Shown: piece by piece, positions 26,939 through 36,104 of the stretch
Layout of the letters: the number at the start of each line of letters is the position of its first letter
Position numbering within the stretch: position 1 is the first letter of the stretch
From: Synechococcus sp. PCC 7335
Lineage (GTDB): Bacteria; Cyanobacteriota; Cyanobacteriia; Phormidesmidales; Phormidesmidaceae
Assembly (NCBI RefSeq): GCF_000155595.1
Contig: NZ_DS989904.1
Span: 4,457,987 to 4,521,986 of the forward strand
Length of the DNA: 64,000 nt
Reading direction: 5' to 3'
The notes under the pieces: model-generated
Told to the model about the DNA's origin: nothing
Seen by the model: only the letters and a program-made list of their open reading frames with translations
The model's database searches: none
Made by a program: the position numbers and the translations under genes

Positions 26939-28681
26939 ATGGTTGCTACTGCTGTTGATGTCAAAGAGCCTACTCAGAAGCGCCTGTCTATGCAGGTTGC
27001 AAATATTGCCGAAGACACCACTACCCTGCGATCGCAAGACTGGGATCGTGATCGCTTTGACATCGAGTTTGGCCTACAAAACGGCACTACCTACAATTCC
27101 TTCATCATTCGTGGCCAGAAGACAGCGCTAGTAGACACCTCTCACGCCAAATTTCGTGAGCAGTATATGGCTGCGCTAAAAGGGGAAATCGACCCTGCCA
27201 CAATCGACTACATCGTGATTAGCCATACCGAACCCGACCACAGTGGTTTGATCCGTGATGTGCTGGCACTAGCCCCAGACGCAATAGTTGTCGGCGCTAA
27301 GGTTGCGATCGCCTTTCTCGAAGATCTCATTCATCAGCCCTTCGAGCGTCAGATAGTCAAAAGCGGTGAAACGCTAGATCTGGGCAATGGTCACGTCCTT
27401 GAATTTATCAACGCGCCCAACCTGCACTGGCCCGACACAATCTTTACCTTCGATCACAAAACCGGCATTCTCTACACCTGCGATGCGTTTGGCGCGCACT
27501 ACTGCGATGAAGATACCTTTGATGAGGATCTAGAGGCGCTTTCACCAGACTTTCGCTTCTATTACGAGTGTTTGATGGGCCCAAACGCGCGCTCGGTGAT
27601 CTCGGCAATGAAGCGAATGGACAAGCTAGATGGGAATATTACAACCATTGCAACAGGCCATGGTCCACTGCTGCGCCATCACTTAGAGGAGCTGACTGGG
27701 CGCTATCGAGAGTGGAGTCAGCAAAAAAACAACGCCGATACTCAGATCGCTGTCTTTTATGTATCTGACTATGGATTTAGTGATCGCATTGCTCAATCGA
27801 TTGCTAAAGGCATCGACAAAACCGGTGTGGGCGTTGAGATGATCGACCTGCGCTCAGCCGATGCCCAGGACGTTAACGAGGTCGTCAGCCGCTCTACTGG
27901 CATCATTATCGGGATGCCACCGTCTACAGGTAAAGGCTCAGAAGCCACCCGCGCGGCGCTTGGCACAATTCTAGCAGGGGTGAATAGCAAGAAGACCTTT
28001 GGCCTGTTTGAATCTTATGGCGGCGACGATGAACCGATTGATCCACTCCACACCAAACTGCAAGATTTGGATCTAAAAATTGCTTTCGAGCCGATTAGAA
28101 TCAAAGATACGCCGACTGAAGCCGTATATCAGCTTTGCGAAGAGACCGGAACTGACCTAGGTCAAGATTTAGCTCAATCTAAAAAGATTAAGAAGATTAA
28201 GGCGCTAGATGCCGATCTGCAAAAAGCCCTAGGCCGAATTAGTAGCGGACTCTACATCATTACAGCGACCAAAGGGGATGTTCAATCAGCTATGCTAGCC
28301 TCCTGGATCACCCAGGCCAGCTTTGAGCCTTTAGGCTTTACTGTTGCCGTAGCGAAAGATCGAGCGATTGAATCTTTGATGCAAGTTGGAGACACCTTCG
28401 TACTCAACGTTCTAGAAGAAGGCAACCATCTACCGCTGATGAAGCATTTCTTGAAGCGATTTCCACCCGGTGCGGATCGCTTTGCTGGCATCCGGACTAG
28501 ACCGGCAAACAACAACTCTCCTATCTTGGCAGATGCGCTGGCCTACCTAGAGTGCGAAGTCTCTAGTCGAATGGAACTTAGCGATCACTGGCTCGTGTAT
28601 TGCACCGTCGATGATGGAAAAGTTTCAAAGGAAGAAGCGATCACTGCAGTTCACCATCGCCGAGTCGGTAACTACTACTAA
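26939..28681 (+). CDS. flv3: Flavodiiron protein Flv3
   Basis: Flv3 with Flv1 reduces O2 to water using electrons from photosystem I, protecting it under fluctuating light. The domain order is metallo-beta-lactamase-like diiron (1-255), flavodoxin (from about 265, AVFYVSDYGFSDRIAQ) and C-terminal flavin reductase (from about 420). The diiron ligands are canonical: H96-x-E98-x-D100-H101, His in NLHWPD, Asp in CDAFGAHYCDED, His in ATGHGP. The N-terminal pattern (QKRLSMQVANIAEDTT, DWDRDRFDIEFGLQNGTTYNS) fits Flv3 rather than Flv4. It is followed after 138 bases by flv1 on the same strand, without the sll0218-type gene of flv4-2 operons. Confidence 0.9.
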   Translation: MVATAVDVKEPTQKRLSMQVANIAEDTTTLRSQDWDRDRFDIEFGLQNGTTYNSFIIRGQKTALVDTSHAKFREQYMAALKGEIDPATIDYIVISHTEPDHSGLIRDVLALAPDAIVVGAKVAIAFLEDLIHQPFERQIVKSGETLDLGNGHVLEFINAPNLHWPDTIFTFDHKTGILYTCDAFGAHYCDEDTFDEDLEALSPDFRFYYECLMGPNARSVISAMKRMDKLDGNITTIATGHGPLLRHHLEELTGRYREWSQQKNNADTQIAVFYVSDYGFSDRIAQSIAKGIDKTGVGVEMIDLRSADAQDVNEVVSRSTGIIIGMPPSTGKGSEATRAALGTILAGVNSKKTFGLFESYGGDDEPIDPLHTKLQDLDLKIAFEPIRIKDTPTEAVYQLCEETGTDLGQDLAQSKKIKKIKALDADLQKALGRISSGLYIITATKGDVQSAMLASWITQASFEPLGFTVAVAKDRAIESLMQVGDTFVLNVLEEGNHLPLMKHFLKRFPPGADRFAGIRTRPANNNSPILADALAYLECEVSSRMELSDHWLVYCTVDDGKVSKEEAITAVHHRRVGNYY

Positions 28682-28819
28682 CAACTTCTAGGTTGTTATT
28701 AACTAGTCGCTGATAGCGCTACGTTCCCCTACGGTTATTTCTCGTTTAGGTAGGGGTTCTTTAGGTCAAAGTCCTTAAACTCCCAAACCCTTAAGCTCCT
28801 AGATAGAAGAGAAACTATA

Positions 28820-30601
28820 ATGACTGCTCAAACGCCGACTGCTCAGACGCCGACAGACGAGAAGCCTGTAGAAGCGACCTCCTCCAGCTCGAGCAATTCC
28901 AATCGTCGCGATGTACAGATACTGCCAATCGCAGCAGATACGTTTGTCTTGCGATCGCGCTCTTGGGGCCGCCTACGTTTCGAGATTGAATATGCTTTAG
29001 AGAAAGGAACAACAGCCAACAGCTATCTAGTCAAGGGCAACCAGATTGCATTGATCGATCCACCCGGCGAATCTTTCTCTGAGATATTTATAGAAGCGCT
29101 AAAAAAAGAGATCGATCCGCATGCGATTGACTACATTGTTCTAGGCCATACCAATCCAAACCGGATCAAAACCCTCGAAACACTTTTAGAACTCACACCG
29201 CAAGCAACCATTGTTTGTTCCCTACCAGCAGCGCTTACGCTTGAATCAGCCAACATAGATCACCCAGTTCAACCTATCAAAGGAGGAGCAGAGAATGATA
29301 TTGATCTTGGGCAGGGTCACCACCTAGAGTTTATTCCGACCCCCACACCCCGTTGGCCCGACAGTTTGTGCACTTACGACAGCTACAGCGAAGTCCTTTT
29401 TAGCGACAAGTTCTTTGGCGCTCATGTCTGTAGCGAAGAAGCTTACGATCTAAACCAAGAGACGCTGCTAGAAGACCAACAGTATTACTTCGACTGCCTG
29501 ATGGCACCGAACGTCCGGCAGGTAGAAACAGCGCTAGAAAGGCTGACGGCCTATGCGCCCCGTTTGTACGCAGTAGATCATGGACCGTTAGTTCGCTACG
29601 GCGTTACGGAGCTAACGCAGCGCTATCACCAGTGGGCAGATGAGCAAAAGAAACGGTCGCTCTCTGTGGCTTTGATTTACGCCTCTGCCTATGGCAACAC
29701 AGCTACAATCGCTCAGGCGATCGCCCGCGGCATCACCAAAGCAGGCGTTTCGGTCAACTCCATCAACGCAGAACAAGCCACCACCGCGGAAATTCAGGCA
29801 GCCGCTGAAAACTCCGCTGGTTTCATTATGGGATCACCTACCCTAGGGGGGCACGCACCCACCCAAATCCAAACGGCGTTAGGCGTGGTGCTCTCTGCCG
29901 CGAGTAAGACTAAGCTCGCAGGCGTTTTTGGCTCTTTTGGCTGGAGTGGTGAAGCCATTGATCTACTAGAGAGCAAGTTCAAAGATGCGGGCTATAGCTT
30001 TGGCTTTGACCCGATTCGAGTCAAATTTACACCTGAAGCTAGCACCTTGCAATACTGCGAAGAAGCTGGAACAGACTTTGCTCAACAGTTGAAAAAGGCT
30101 AAGAAGAAAGCCGCTCCTAAGATATCAGCATCGTCTGTAGAAAAAGCGATTGGCCGTATCGTCGGCTCAATGTGTATTGTCACTGCCAAGCACGGCGATA
30201 TCAGCAGTGCTATGCTTGCTTCTTGGGTAGCTCAAGCAACATTTACCCCACCCGGCTTCACCGTAGCCGTAGCCAAAGAGCGCGCCATCGAGAACCTGAT
30301 GCATACAGGCGACAACTTTGTGCTCAACATCTTGGCCGAAGGCAAACACATAGGGCCGATGAAGCACTTTCTCAAGCCATTTGGCCCGGGTGAAAATCGA
30401 TTCGAAGGTGTTGAAACTCGCGAGAACGAAGATGGACAGTTAATTCTAGAAGAGGCGATCGCCTATCTAGAATGTCAGGTTGCCAACCGAATGGACTGCG
30501 GCGATCACTGGGTCATCTACGCCACCATCAGCGGCGGTGAGGTGATTGACAACGACGCTAAAACTGCAGTCCATCACCGCAAAACAGGCACACACTACTA
30601 A
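28820..30601 (+). CDS. flv1: Flavodiiron protein Flv1
   Basis: The partner of Flv3 in light-dependent O2 reduction. It has the same three-domain layout with a Ser-rich N-terminal extension of about 30 residues. Diiron ligands are replaced as is usual for Flv1: H110-T-N112-P-N114-R115 instead of HxExDH, Arg in place of His in TPRWPD, and Lys in place of Asp in SDKFFGAH. The protein therefore probably cannot hold a normal diiron centre by itself, which is why heteromers with Flv3 are expected. The flavodoxin domain begins near residue 275 and the flavin-reductase domain near residue 435. Confidence 0.88.
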   Translation: MTAQTPTAQTPTDEKPVEATSSSSSNSNRRDVQILPIAADTFVLRSRSWGRLRFEIEYALEKGTTANSYLVKGNQIALIDPPGESFSEIFIEALKKEIDPHAIDYIVLGHTNPNRIKTLETLLELTPQATIVCSLPAALTLESANIDHPVQPIKGGAENDIDLGQGHHLEFIPTPTPRWPDSLCTYDSYSEVLFSDKFFGAHVCSEEAYDLNQETLLEDQQYYFDCLMAPNVRQVETALERLTAYAPRLYAVDHGPLVRYGVTELTQRYHQWADEQKKRSLSVALIYASAYGNTATIAQAIARGITKAGVSVNSINAEQATTAEIQAAAENSAGFIMGSPTLGGHAPTQIQTALGVVLSAASKTKLAGVFGSFGWSGEAIDLLESKFKDAGYSFGFDPIRVKFTPEASTLQYCEEAGTDFAQQLKKAKKKAAPKISASSVEKAIGRIVGSMCIVTAKHGDISSAMLASWVAQATFTPPGFTVAVAKERAIENLMHTGDNFVLNILAEGKHIGPMKHFLKPFGPGENRFEGVETRENEDGQLILEEAIAYLECQVANRMDCGDHWVIYATISGGEVIDNDAKTAVHHRKTGTHY

Positions 30602-30655
30602 CGCGATCGCACAATGTGATTACAGCTCTGGCGCACTTCAGCTTCAGCTCTCGAC

Positions 30656-30687
30656 TAGCAAAGTAAGGTCGCATTCTTACTTTGCTA
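30656..30687 (+). terminator. Perfect hairpin between flv1 and dgkA
   Basis: TAGCAAAGTAAG (30656-30667) and CTTACTTTGCTA (30676-30687) pair over 12 bp around GTCGCATT. A very similar sequence lies at 59901-59932, so this is also a repeat. It is placed 54 bases after flv1 and may end that transcript, although no T-run follows. Confidence 0.5.
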
Positions 30688-30701
30688 CATCTTTAAAGCT
30701 C

Positions 30702-31079
30702 ATGTCTAATCAGTTTCGCACCCCTGGTTATAACCCTGTTCGCAAGCTAAAGACTATTCTTTCAGGATTGCATATTGCTGTCGTCACCGATTTCAGCGTT
30801 GCTTATAAAGTTGTTCTATCGATGCCTATTCTGGGCTTTTCCTTTTTCCTTCGTCGGTGGATAGATGTCAGCATCATCCTACTCGCTATGGGGCTGGTGC
30901 TAATTGCTGAATTGTTCAACAGCGCTATTGAGGTTCTATGCGATTTTGTGGAGCCCCAACACAATGAGCAGATCCGAATTATTAAAGACATTGCCGCCGC
31001 TGCTGCTGGTCTAAGTATCGGGGTATGGGCTGTAATTTTAGGCATAGAAATGATTCGTCTTTTCAATGCCGCAGCCTAA
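30702..31079 (+). CDS. dgkA: Diacylglycerol kinase (DgkA type)
   Basis: A small membrane enzyme phosphorylating diacylglycerol (or undecaprenol, as in some Gram-positives) to recycle lipid intermediates. It is 125 residues with three hydrophobic helices; the hallmark AELFNSAIEVLCDF holds the catalytic Glu and the metal-binding region. The frame is open further upstream into flv1, but the ATG at 30702 (MSNQFRTPG) gives the family length. The hairpin at 30656-30687 occupies its leader. Confidence 0.85.
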   Translation: MSNQFRTPGYNPVRKLKTILSGLHIAVVTDFSVAYKVVLSMPILGFSFFLRRWIDVSIILLAMGLVLIAELFNSAIEVLCDFVEPQHNEQIRIIKDIAAAAAGLSIGVWAVILGIEMIRLFNAAA

Positions 31080-31109
31080 GATAAAAATATCGCTTACGCA
31101 CTCACCCCT

Positions 31110-31942
31110 ATGGCATCTCCCTTTCCGGGCATGGATCCCTACTTGGAGCAACCCGCTTTTTGGTCTTCCTTCCATACGCGGTTAATAGTTGCGATCGCCG
31201 ACGCCCTAGCCGTCGACCTACGACCCACGTACTACATTGAAGTAGAAACCCGCTCCTACATGGACACACCAGAAGGTGAATTGCTAGTCGGTATTCCTGA
31301 TGCAGTTGTATTAAAAGACGCCCAACTTGATGACAGCATTCGCGAAGAGCGATCTTCTTTGGGAGAGTCTCCGCCATCGCAGCCAGCCTCTTCCGTCATG
31401 CTTGAACGACCACCTATACCCGTAACGGTACCAATTCCCATAGAAGTCAAAGAAAGGTATCTAGAAATTCGTAAAGTCACCGATGATACCGTCATTACGG
31501 TCATTGAGCTACTATCACCAGCTAACAAGCGTCCTGGAAAAGGGCGTGATACCTACGAAGCAAAACGTCTTTCTGTGCTAGGTAGTCGGTCTCACTCGTA
31601 GAAATCGATTTGCTACGAGGGAACCCACCAATGTTGATCAGGACTACGAATGGACTTTCTGATTACTATATTTTGGTGAGTATTGCTCAGCAACGTCCCC
31701 AAGCTCAACTTTATTCATTCAGCATCAAAGAAACATTGCCAAAGTTTCTGATGCCGTTGCAAAGAATGGACGAAGCGATCACTGTAGACATGCAAACAAT
31801 TTTTGTTGGCGTATGTGAACGTGCCAGCTATCCATCACGCATCGACTACAGCCAACCCATTCCAGCACCGACTCTATCGCCAGAAAACCAATTTTGGGCC
31901 GAGGCCTTACTCAAGCCCTATCAGCACTCAAGAAATACATAG
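31110..31942 (+). pseudogene. DUF4058-family protein, broken by a frameshift near 31596
   Basis: The first frame (31110-31601) encodes MASPFPGMDPYLEQPAFW, the start typical of DUF4058, through IELLSPANKRPGKGRDTYEAKR to a premature TAG. The expected continuation LVEIDLLRGNPPM lies in another frame from about 31598 and ends at 31942. Aligning both shows one base missing just after the His codon at 31593-31595. Only one frameshift is present and the rest is open, so it is either a recent mutation or a sequencing error. DUF4058 proteins are common in cyanobacteria and have no established function. Confidence 0.8.
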
Positions 31943-31967
31943 AGCCTGCTCTATTCCTTACTTCTAA

Positions 31968-32038
31968 AGGCGGCACCCAGATTCGAACTGGGGATAAAGG
32001 ATTTGCAATCCTCTGCCTTACCACTTGGCCATGCCGCC
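31968..32038 (-). tRNA. tRNA-Cys (anticodon GCA)
   Basis: A 71-nt cloverleaf on the minus strand. The acceptor stem GGCGGCA pairs with TGCCGCC, the anticodon loop TTGCAAA shows GCA, the T-arm reads CCCAGTTCGAATCTGGG, and the discriminator is U73 as expected for tRNA-Cys. CCA is not encoded. Confidence 0.95.
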
Positions 32039-32123
32039 GCTGAAGCACTAATATATCAAACTTTCGAGACCTCTATACCAAAGATTATCCAGGGCACTCC
32101 AATACATCTTCGAATCAGACCGT

Positions 32124-33011
32124 TTACGAAAGAATTTGAGCAATCATGCTATTGGCTTGACTTTCGTAGCTGCCACCGAAAAGGTTGTAATGATTGAGAA
32201 TGTGATACAGGTTGTAGAGCACTTTGCGCTGTCGATAGGCGGTGGCTATTGGCAAAACTGAGTCGTACGCCTGATAGAACTCATGCGGGAAGCGGCCAAA
32301 AAGTTCGGTCATCGCTAGATCTGATTCGGGGTCGCCATAGTAGGTGGCAGGGTCTAGAATAACGGGCTCTCCCTCTACGGTAATAGCAGCATTGCCGGAC
32401 CACAGATCGCCGTGCAAGAGAGAAGCCATAGGGGTATGTGCCCCAATCAGCCTAGGAATAGCGTTCATGAGTTCATCGCGCCGGGGAAAATAGCCACCTT
32501 TAGCATGGGCTAGCGAGAACTGGGGGCCGAGCCGGCGATCGCGCCAAAATTCCACCCAATCCTCACACCACTGGTTCTGTTGCGGCGTCGATCCAATCGT
32601 ATTATCCCGATGCCAGCCATATCCTTGCGTGCTAGTTGCTTTGTGCATCGCCGCCAGCTGCTCGCCCATTCGTCGCCAAGCGCCACCACTACACCCTCCA
32701 CCCAGCTCGAGCCATTCCATCACAATATAGCTAAGCGAGTGGGTTACGCCGCAGCACAATGGTTGTGGGACTCGAATTGAGCGGCTATCGTACATTTCTT
32801 GCAACCCATCCCGCTCGGCCTCAAACATAGCGAGCTGAGTAGCGTGATTAGTCTTGATAAAGAAAGTCCGTTTGCGATCAGAAACTTTAGCAGCTTGGTT
32901 GATACATCCACCGCTCACAGACTGCTGAGTCTCTATCTGAAAGGGCGCGTTGGTTACTTCGCTAATGTGCTTAGCAATTTGTTCGGCCACAGGTCCATTT
33001 AGGGGTGCCAT
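32124..33011 (-). CDS. Fructosamine/ketosamine-3-kinase family protein
   Basis: A predicted kinase that phosphorylates sugar adducts on proteins or free amines so that they fall off (deglycation). It has a kinase-like fold with the catalytic LLHGDLWSGNAAIT and the metal-binding VILDPATYYGDPESDLAM. The segment ELFGRFPHEFYQAY near the C-terminus is also a family mark. ATG at 33011 gives 295 residues, the usual length; the frame is open to 33056. It follows the M16 peptidase gene on the same strand by 110 bases. Confidence 0.85.
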   Translation of the reverse strand: MAPLNGPVAEQIAKHISEVTNAPFQIETQQSVSGGCINQAAKVSDRKRTFFIKTNHATQLAMFEAERDGLQEMYDSRSIRVPQPLCCGVTHSLSYIVMEWLELGGGCSGGAWRRMGEQLAAMHKATSTQGYGWHRDNTIGSTPQQNQWCEDWVEFWRDRRLGPQFSLAHAKGGYFPRRDELMNAIPRLIGAHTPMASLLHGDLWSGNAAITVEGEPVILDPATYYGDPESDLAMTELFGRFPHEFYQAYDSVLPIATAYRQRKVLYNLYHILNHYNLFGGSYESQANSMIAQILS

Positions 33012-33120
33012 AACTTCTACGCCATGTTCTTTAATATCAAGATCTCTAGACCACATCGGCTCTAAACGTCGGCTCTAAACGTTGGTTCAAATACAGTACT
33101 GGTACTCTAAGCCGTTTGGT

Positions 33121-34482
33121 CTAGACAGGCTTGAAGCTGACCACACCATAGGCATGGGTCGGTAAATAGCGCTGTACAGCCGCTTGAACGGCTTCAACAC
33201 TGACATCGCGGATGCACTGCGGATAGTCAATCGCATGGTTAATATCGCCTGTGATCGATTGATAATAGCCATAGAGACCAGCGCGATCGCTCGGCGTTTC
33301 GTTACCAAAGATAAATCGATTAGCCACCTGTATCTGCACTCGGCGCAGTTCGGCGGCAGTAACTGGTTCATCGTGTAGCCTTTGTAGATGCTCGATAATT
33401 GCTGCTTCGGCTACAGCCAACTTTTCGACTGACGTCCGCGCCGAAATTGAAAAGATGCCCTGGTTGCAAAAAGTCATATTGCTTGCCGAAATACTATTGA
33501 CGAGCTGGCGCTGTTCTCTAAGGTCATGGATCAATCTAGCCATTCGGCCCTGGCCCAAAATAGAAGCAACCACATCTAGAGGATACGTTTCTTCTAGAGA
33601 TTGCATCCCGGGTACCCGCCAATCCATCACCAGCCGAGCCTGTTGCAAAGACTCATCGATATACTCCATTCGGCAAATTTTGGGAAAGGGCAGTTCAGGA
33701 TGAGACGCGGGTACTTGAGACTTCATTTCATCGCTAGCATAGTTGCGATCGCTACGAGCCAGCGCCTGATCAAATCCCTCTTCAACAATTCGAATCAGCT
33801 CTTCTACTGGCAAATTGCCCACTGCCACCGCCGTCATATTCTGTGGTTGATACCAGGTGTGGTGAAAAGCTCTCATCTGCTCAGCGCTTAGATCTTCAAC
33901 CACGCTAGTAGGACCTAGCACCGGACGACGATACGGCAGCGTATCAAAGCTCATTTGCATAGAGCGATAGAACGCGCGCCTTTGGGGGCTATCTTCTGCC
34001 CTACGAATTTCTTCTAGAATGACGGGACGTTCTTTATCAAAATGATCATCTTGTAAGCTAGCGTTCAGCAGCAGCTCTATCTGCAAGGGGGCTAGCGTCG
34101 CAAAATCTGGGGGGGCAGTCGTGATGTAATAGTGCGTATAGTCCTGACTAGTCGCGGCATTCGTATGCGCGCCTCGCTCTTCGATTAGCCGTTCAAATTC
34201 GCCAAAGCCAAGGCGCGGCGTTCCCTTGAAAATCATGTGTTCTAGGAAATGTGCCATACCGTTGATAGCATCAGATTCCACCTTAGAGCCGATGTTGAGC
34301 CAAACGCTAAGATTGACGGCATCGATTGGCATGTGCTCGGCAATTATGGTCAACCCGTTAGCCAGACGGCGAATAGTCGGAGAAGTGATCTCACTTGAGG
34401 TATGACTCACCATGGGTTCAGCGAACCTAGCCTTAGATTTAGCTTTAGATGAAGTGATGTCTGGAACGGCGGAAGAAACCAT
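33121..34482 (-). CDS. M16-family zinc peptidase
   Basis: A processing-peptidase-like metalloprotease. The inverted zinc motif HFLEH (about residues 78-82) lies in GMAHFLEHMIFKGT, with the downstream third ligand region ILEEIRRAEDSP. The C-terminal half is the second M16 domain. It ends in GVVSFKPV. The start is uncertain: ATG at 34482 is used, with alternatives TTG 34503 and ATG 34413, none with a good ribosome site. The right end of a TnpB element lies only 40 bases upstream, so the native promoter may have been displaced. Confidence 0.85.
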   Translation of the reverse strand: MVSSAVPDITSSKAKSKARFAEPMVSHTSSEITSPTIRRLANGLTIIAEHMPIDAVNLSVWLNIGSKVESDAINGMAHFLEHMIFKGTPRLGFGEFERLIEERGAHTNAATSQDYTHYYITTAPPDFATLAPLQIELLLNASLQDDHFDKERPVILEEIRRAEDSPQRRAFYRSMQMSFDTLPYRRPVLGPTSVVEDLSAEQMRAFHHTWYQPQNMTAVAVGNLPVEELIRIVEEGFDQALARSDRNYASDEMKSQVPASHPELPFPKICRMEYIDESLQQARLVMDWRVPGMQSLEETYPLDVVASILGQGRMARLIHDLREQRQLVNSISASNMTFCNQGIFSISARTSVEKLAVAEAAIIEHLQRLHDEPVTAAELRRVQIQVANRFIFGNETPSDRAGLYGYYQSITGDINHAIDYPQCIRDVSVEAVQAAVQRYLPTHAYGVVSFKPV

Positions 34483-34528
34483 AGAAGTTGGGGCTTTGCT
34501 CAAGATTACTTTGCTCGTATTTTGACAC

Positions 34529-34562
34529 TCCCCACGGATGAATCCGGGGGATTCTTCATTCT
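34529..34562 (-). ncRNA. Predicted 3' end of the TnpB guide (omega) RNA
   Basis: The hairpin CCCC-GGA-TTCA-TCC-GT-GGGG begins just past the tnpB stop and is followed by AGTGTCAA. In characterised TnpB elements the guide RNA includes the 3' part of tnpB, this scaffold, and about 16-20 bases of flanking DNA. The flank here begins AATACGAGCAAAG, next to the M16 gene start. Confidence 0.5.
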
Positions 34563-35745
34563 ACGAGGCGACTTGCTCAGCAAAGCCGAGGCGCGGCTGA
34601 GTAGCGGTCATCTCTCCAGAAGCGTTTACTCTGTCTAGCAGAGTCGTTCCCACATGCCCTGTGGTACGTATTGCTGCACTAAGTACATTGACCGCTGCAT
34701 TTTTATCTCTATCTAGCCGACAGCCACACAAACAGGCATGAGTCCTAGTAGATAGAGACTTTTTCACTATCTCGCCACAGCTAGAACATTGTTGAGAAGT
34801 ATAGGCAGGCGGCACCGCTACGGTGATTCTGCCAAACACTTTCCCATATCGTTCTAGCCACAACCTGAACTGATACCAGCCTGCATCGCTAATCGACTTA
34901 GCTAAGCAGTGGTTCTTCAACATGTTTTTGATTCTTAAGTCTTCGTAGGCGATGAGGTCGTTAGATCTCACTACGCACCGCGCCAGCTTCACGGCGTGGT
35001 CTTTACGCTGCCTACTCACTTTCAAATCAAATCGCGCTAGTTTGTTGATAGCCCTTTTGCGATTGTTGCTTCCTTGCTTAGTTCGAGCTAACCGACGTTG
35101 CAAGCTGCGACGTTTAGCTTGACTCTTGCGATAGAAGCGGGGATTCTGTTCTTTATGCCCGTTGCTATCGGTGTAGAACGACTCTAAACCTACATCTAAA
35201 CCCAAGGTTGTACCCGTAGCCTCAAGTGACTCAGAGCGGTCTACCGCGATGCAGAACTGACAGTAGCAGCCATCTGCACGGCGCACTAGCCGCACCCGCT
35301 TAATTAGCTCTACTGGATAGCGAGCTAAGTCCCAAGTGCCCACCAGCTTCAAAAGGCCAATGCCTTTTTTATCGGTGAACTGGATTCGCTTAGCAGCAGT
35401 TAGCTTCCATCCAGAAGTTTTGTACTCAACAGAGCGAGCAAACTTCTTAAACTTAGGGAAGCCAACTGGCTTAATCCCTTTCTTACAGTTATCGTAGAAA
35501 CGGCTGATAGCTGCCCATGCCCGTTCAGCATGAGCTTGTCTAGCCATACTGTTGAGTTCATTCGCAAAAGGAAACTCCTTAGCCAGTTGTTTGCACAGCT
35601 TGCTTAAGTCATATTTAGACGCACCTCGATTGTCCATCCAATAGCGCAAAGCTTTGTTCTGCACAAACTGACCTGTGCGAATGGCTTCATCTATGGCGGC
35701 GAACTGTTGGGGCTTCGCCTTGACTTTGTACTCTACAATCAACAT
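34561..35745 (-). CDS. tnpB: TnpB-family RNA-guided endonuclease
   Basis: A 394-residue TnpB, ancestor-type of Cas12 nucleases. The RuvC catalytic residues appear intact: Asp in TTLGLDVGLESF, Glu in IAYEDLRIKN and Asp in LDRDKNAAVN. The zinc ribbon has CSSCG and CLCGCRLD. The N-terminal helix-turn-helix region begins VKAKPQQFAAIDEAIRTGQ. No frameshift is visible, so it may be active. TnpB proteins cut DNA matching the donor site next to a short motif and help retain the element. A short hairpin (TTACGCT/AGCGTAA, 35750-35772) sits just upstream of its ATG. Confidence 0.9.
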   Translation of the reverse strand: MLIVEYKVKAKPQQFAAIDEAIRTGQFVQNKALRYWMDNRGASKYDLSKLCKQLAKEFPFANELNSMARQAHAERAWAAISRFYDNCKKGIKPVGFPKFKKFARSVEYKTSGWKLTAAKRIQFTDKKGIGLLKLVGTWDLARYPVELIKRVRLVRRADGCYCQFCIAVDRSESLEATGTTLGLDVGLESFYTDSNGHKEQNPRFYRKSQAKRRSLQRRLARTKQGSNNRKRAINKLARFDLKVSRQRKDHAVKLARCVVRSNDLIAYEDLRIKNMLKNHCLAKSISDAGWYQFRLWLERYGKVFGRITVAVPPAYTSQQCSSCGEIVKKSLSTRTHACLCGCRLDRDKNAAVNVLSAAIRTTGHVGTTLLDRVNASGEMTATQPRLGFAEQVAS

Positions 35746-36104
35746 GCTATTACGCTAGCATATTGAGCGTAAAACTAAGGCAAGGTGCATACAAACATTG
35801 ATTGTTCGCTAACGCTCACCTAGCTTATATCCCCATGTCTGAAGCCAGGGGCTTTACGCTAGATCTTGGTAATGAAGAAACTAGGTAAGCGCCTTTGTCC
35901 AAGTACATTTGGACTAGGTATTGGACTATGCATATGCCTTACTCAGCCATTCGCTTAGCTATCTTTGGCTATCCAAAGCTACGCAAACGAGCGGTTGCGC
36001 TAGAAGTAGGCAGATAGCAAGTGAGCAAATAGCAGAAATGCTAGCCGAGCTGATGATCAATCAAGCGCTCATTCAAAACGTTTTAGCTAATAGCAAGTCA
36101 ACCT

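Larger units (their letters stand above)
34522..35865 (-). mobile_element. IS200/IS605-type element carrying only tnpB
   Basis: A tnpB gene flanked by end hairpins and without a tnpA. On the minus strand the right end reads GAATCCCCCGGATTCATCC then GTGGGGAGTGTCAA, ending at about 34522. The CCCC/GGGG hairpin before a terminal TCAA is the usual 3' end of TnpB guide RNAs. The left end shows a hairpin of CCCC (35831-35834) with GGGG (35848-35851) in AAAGCCCCTGGCTTCAG. The left boundary is approximate. Immobility in the absence of a TnpA acting in trans is inferred. Confidence 0.7.

Noticed and set aside
30546-30701. Upstream extension of dgkA into flv1
   Set aside because: The added 52 residues overlap flv1 and have no place in the DgkA family, whose length is met by the ATG at 30702.
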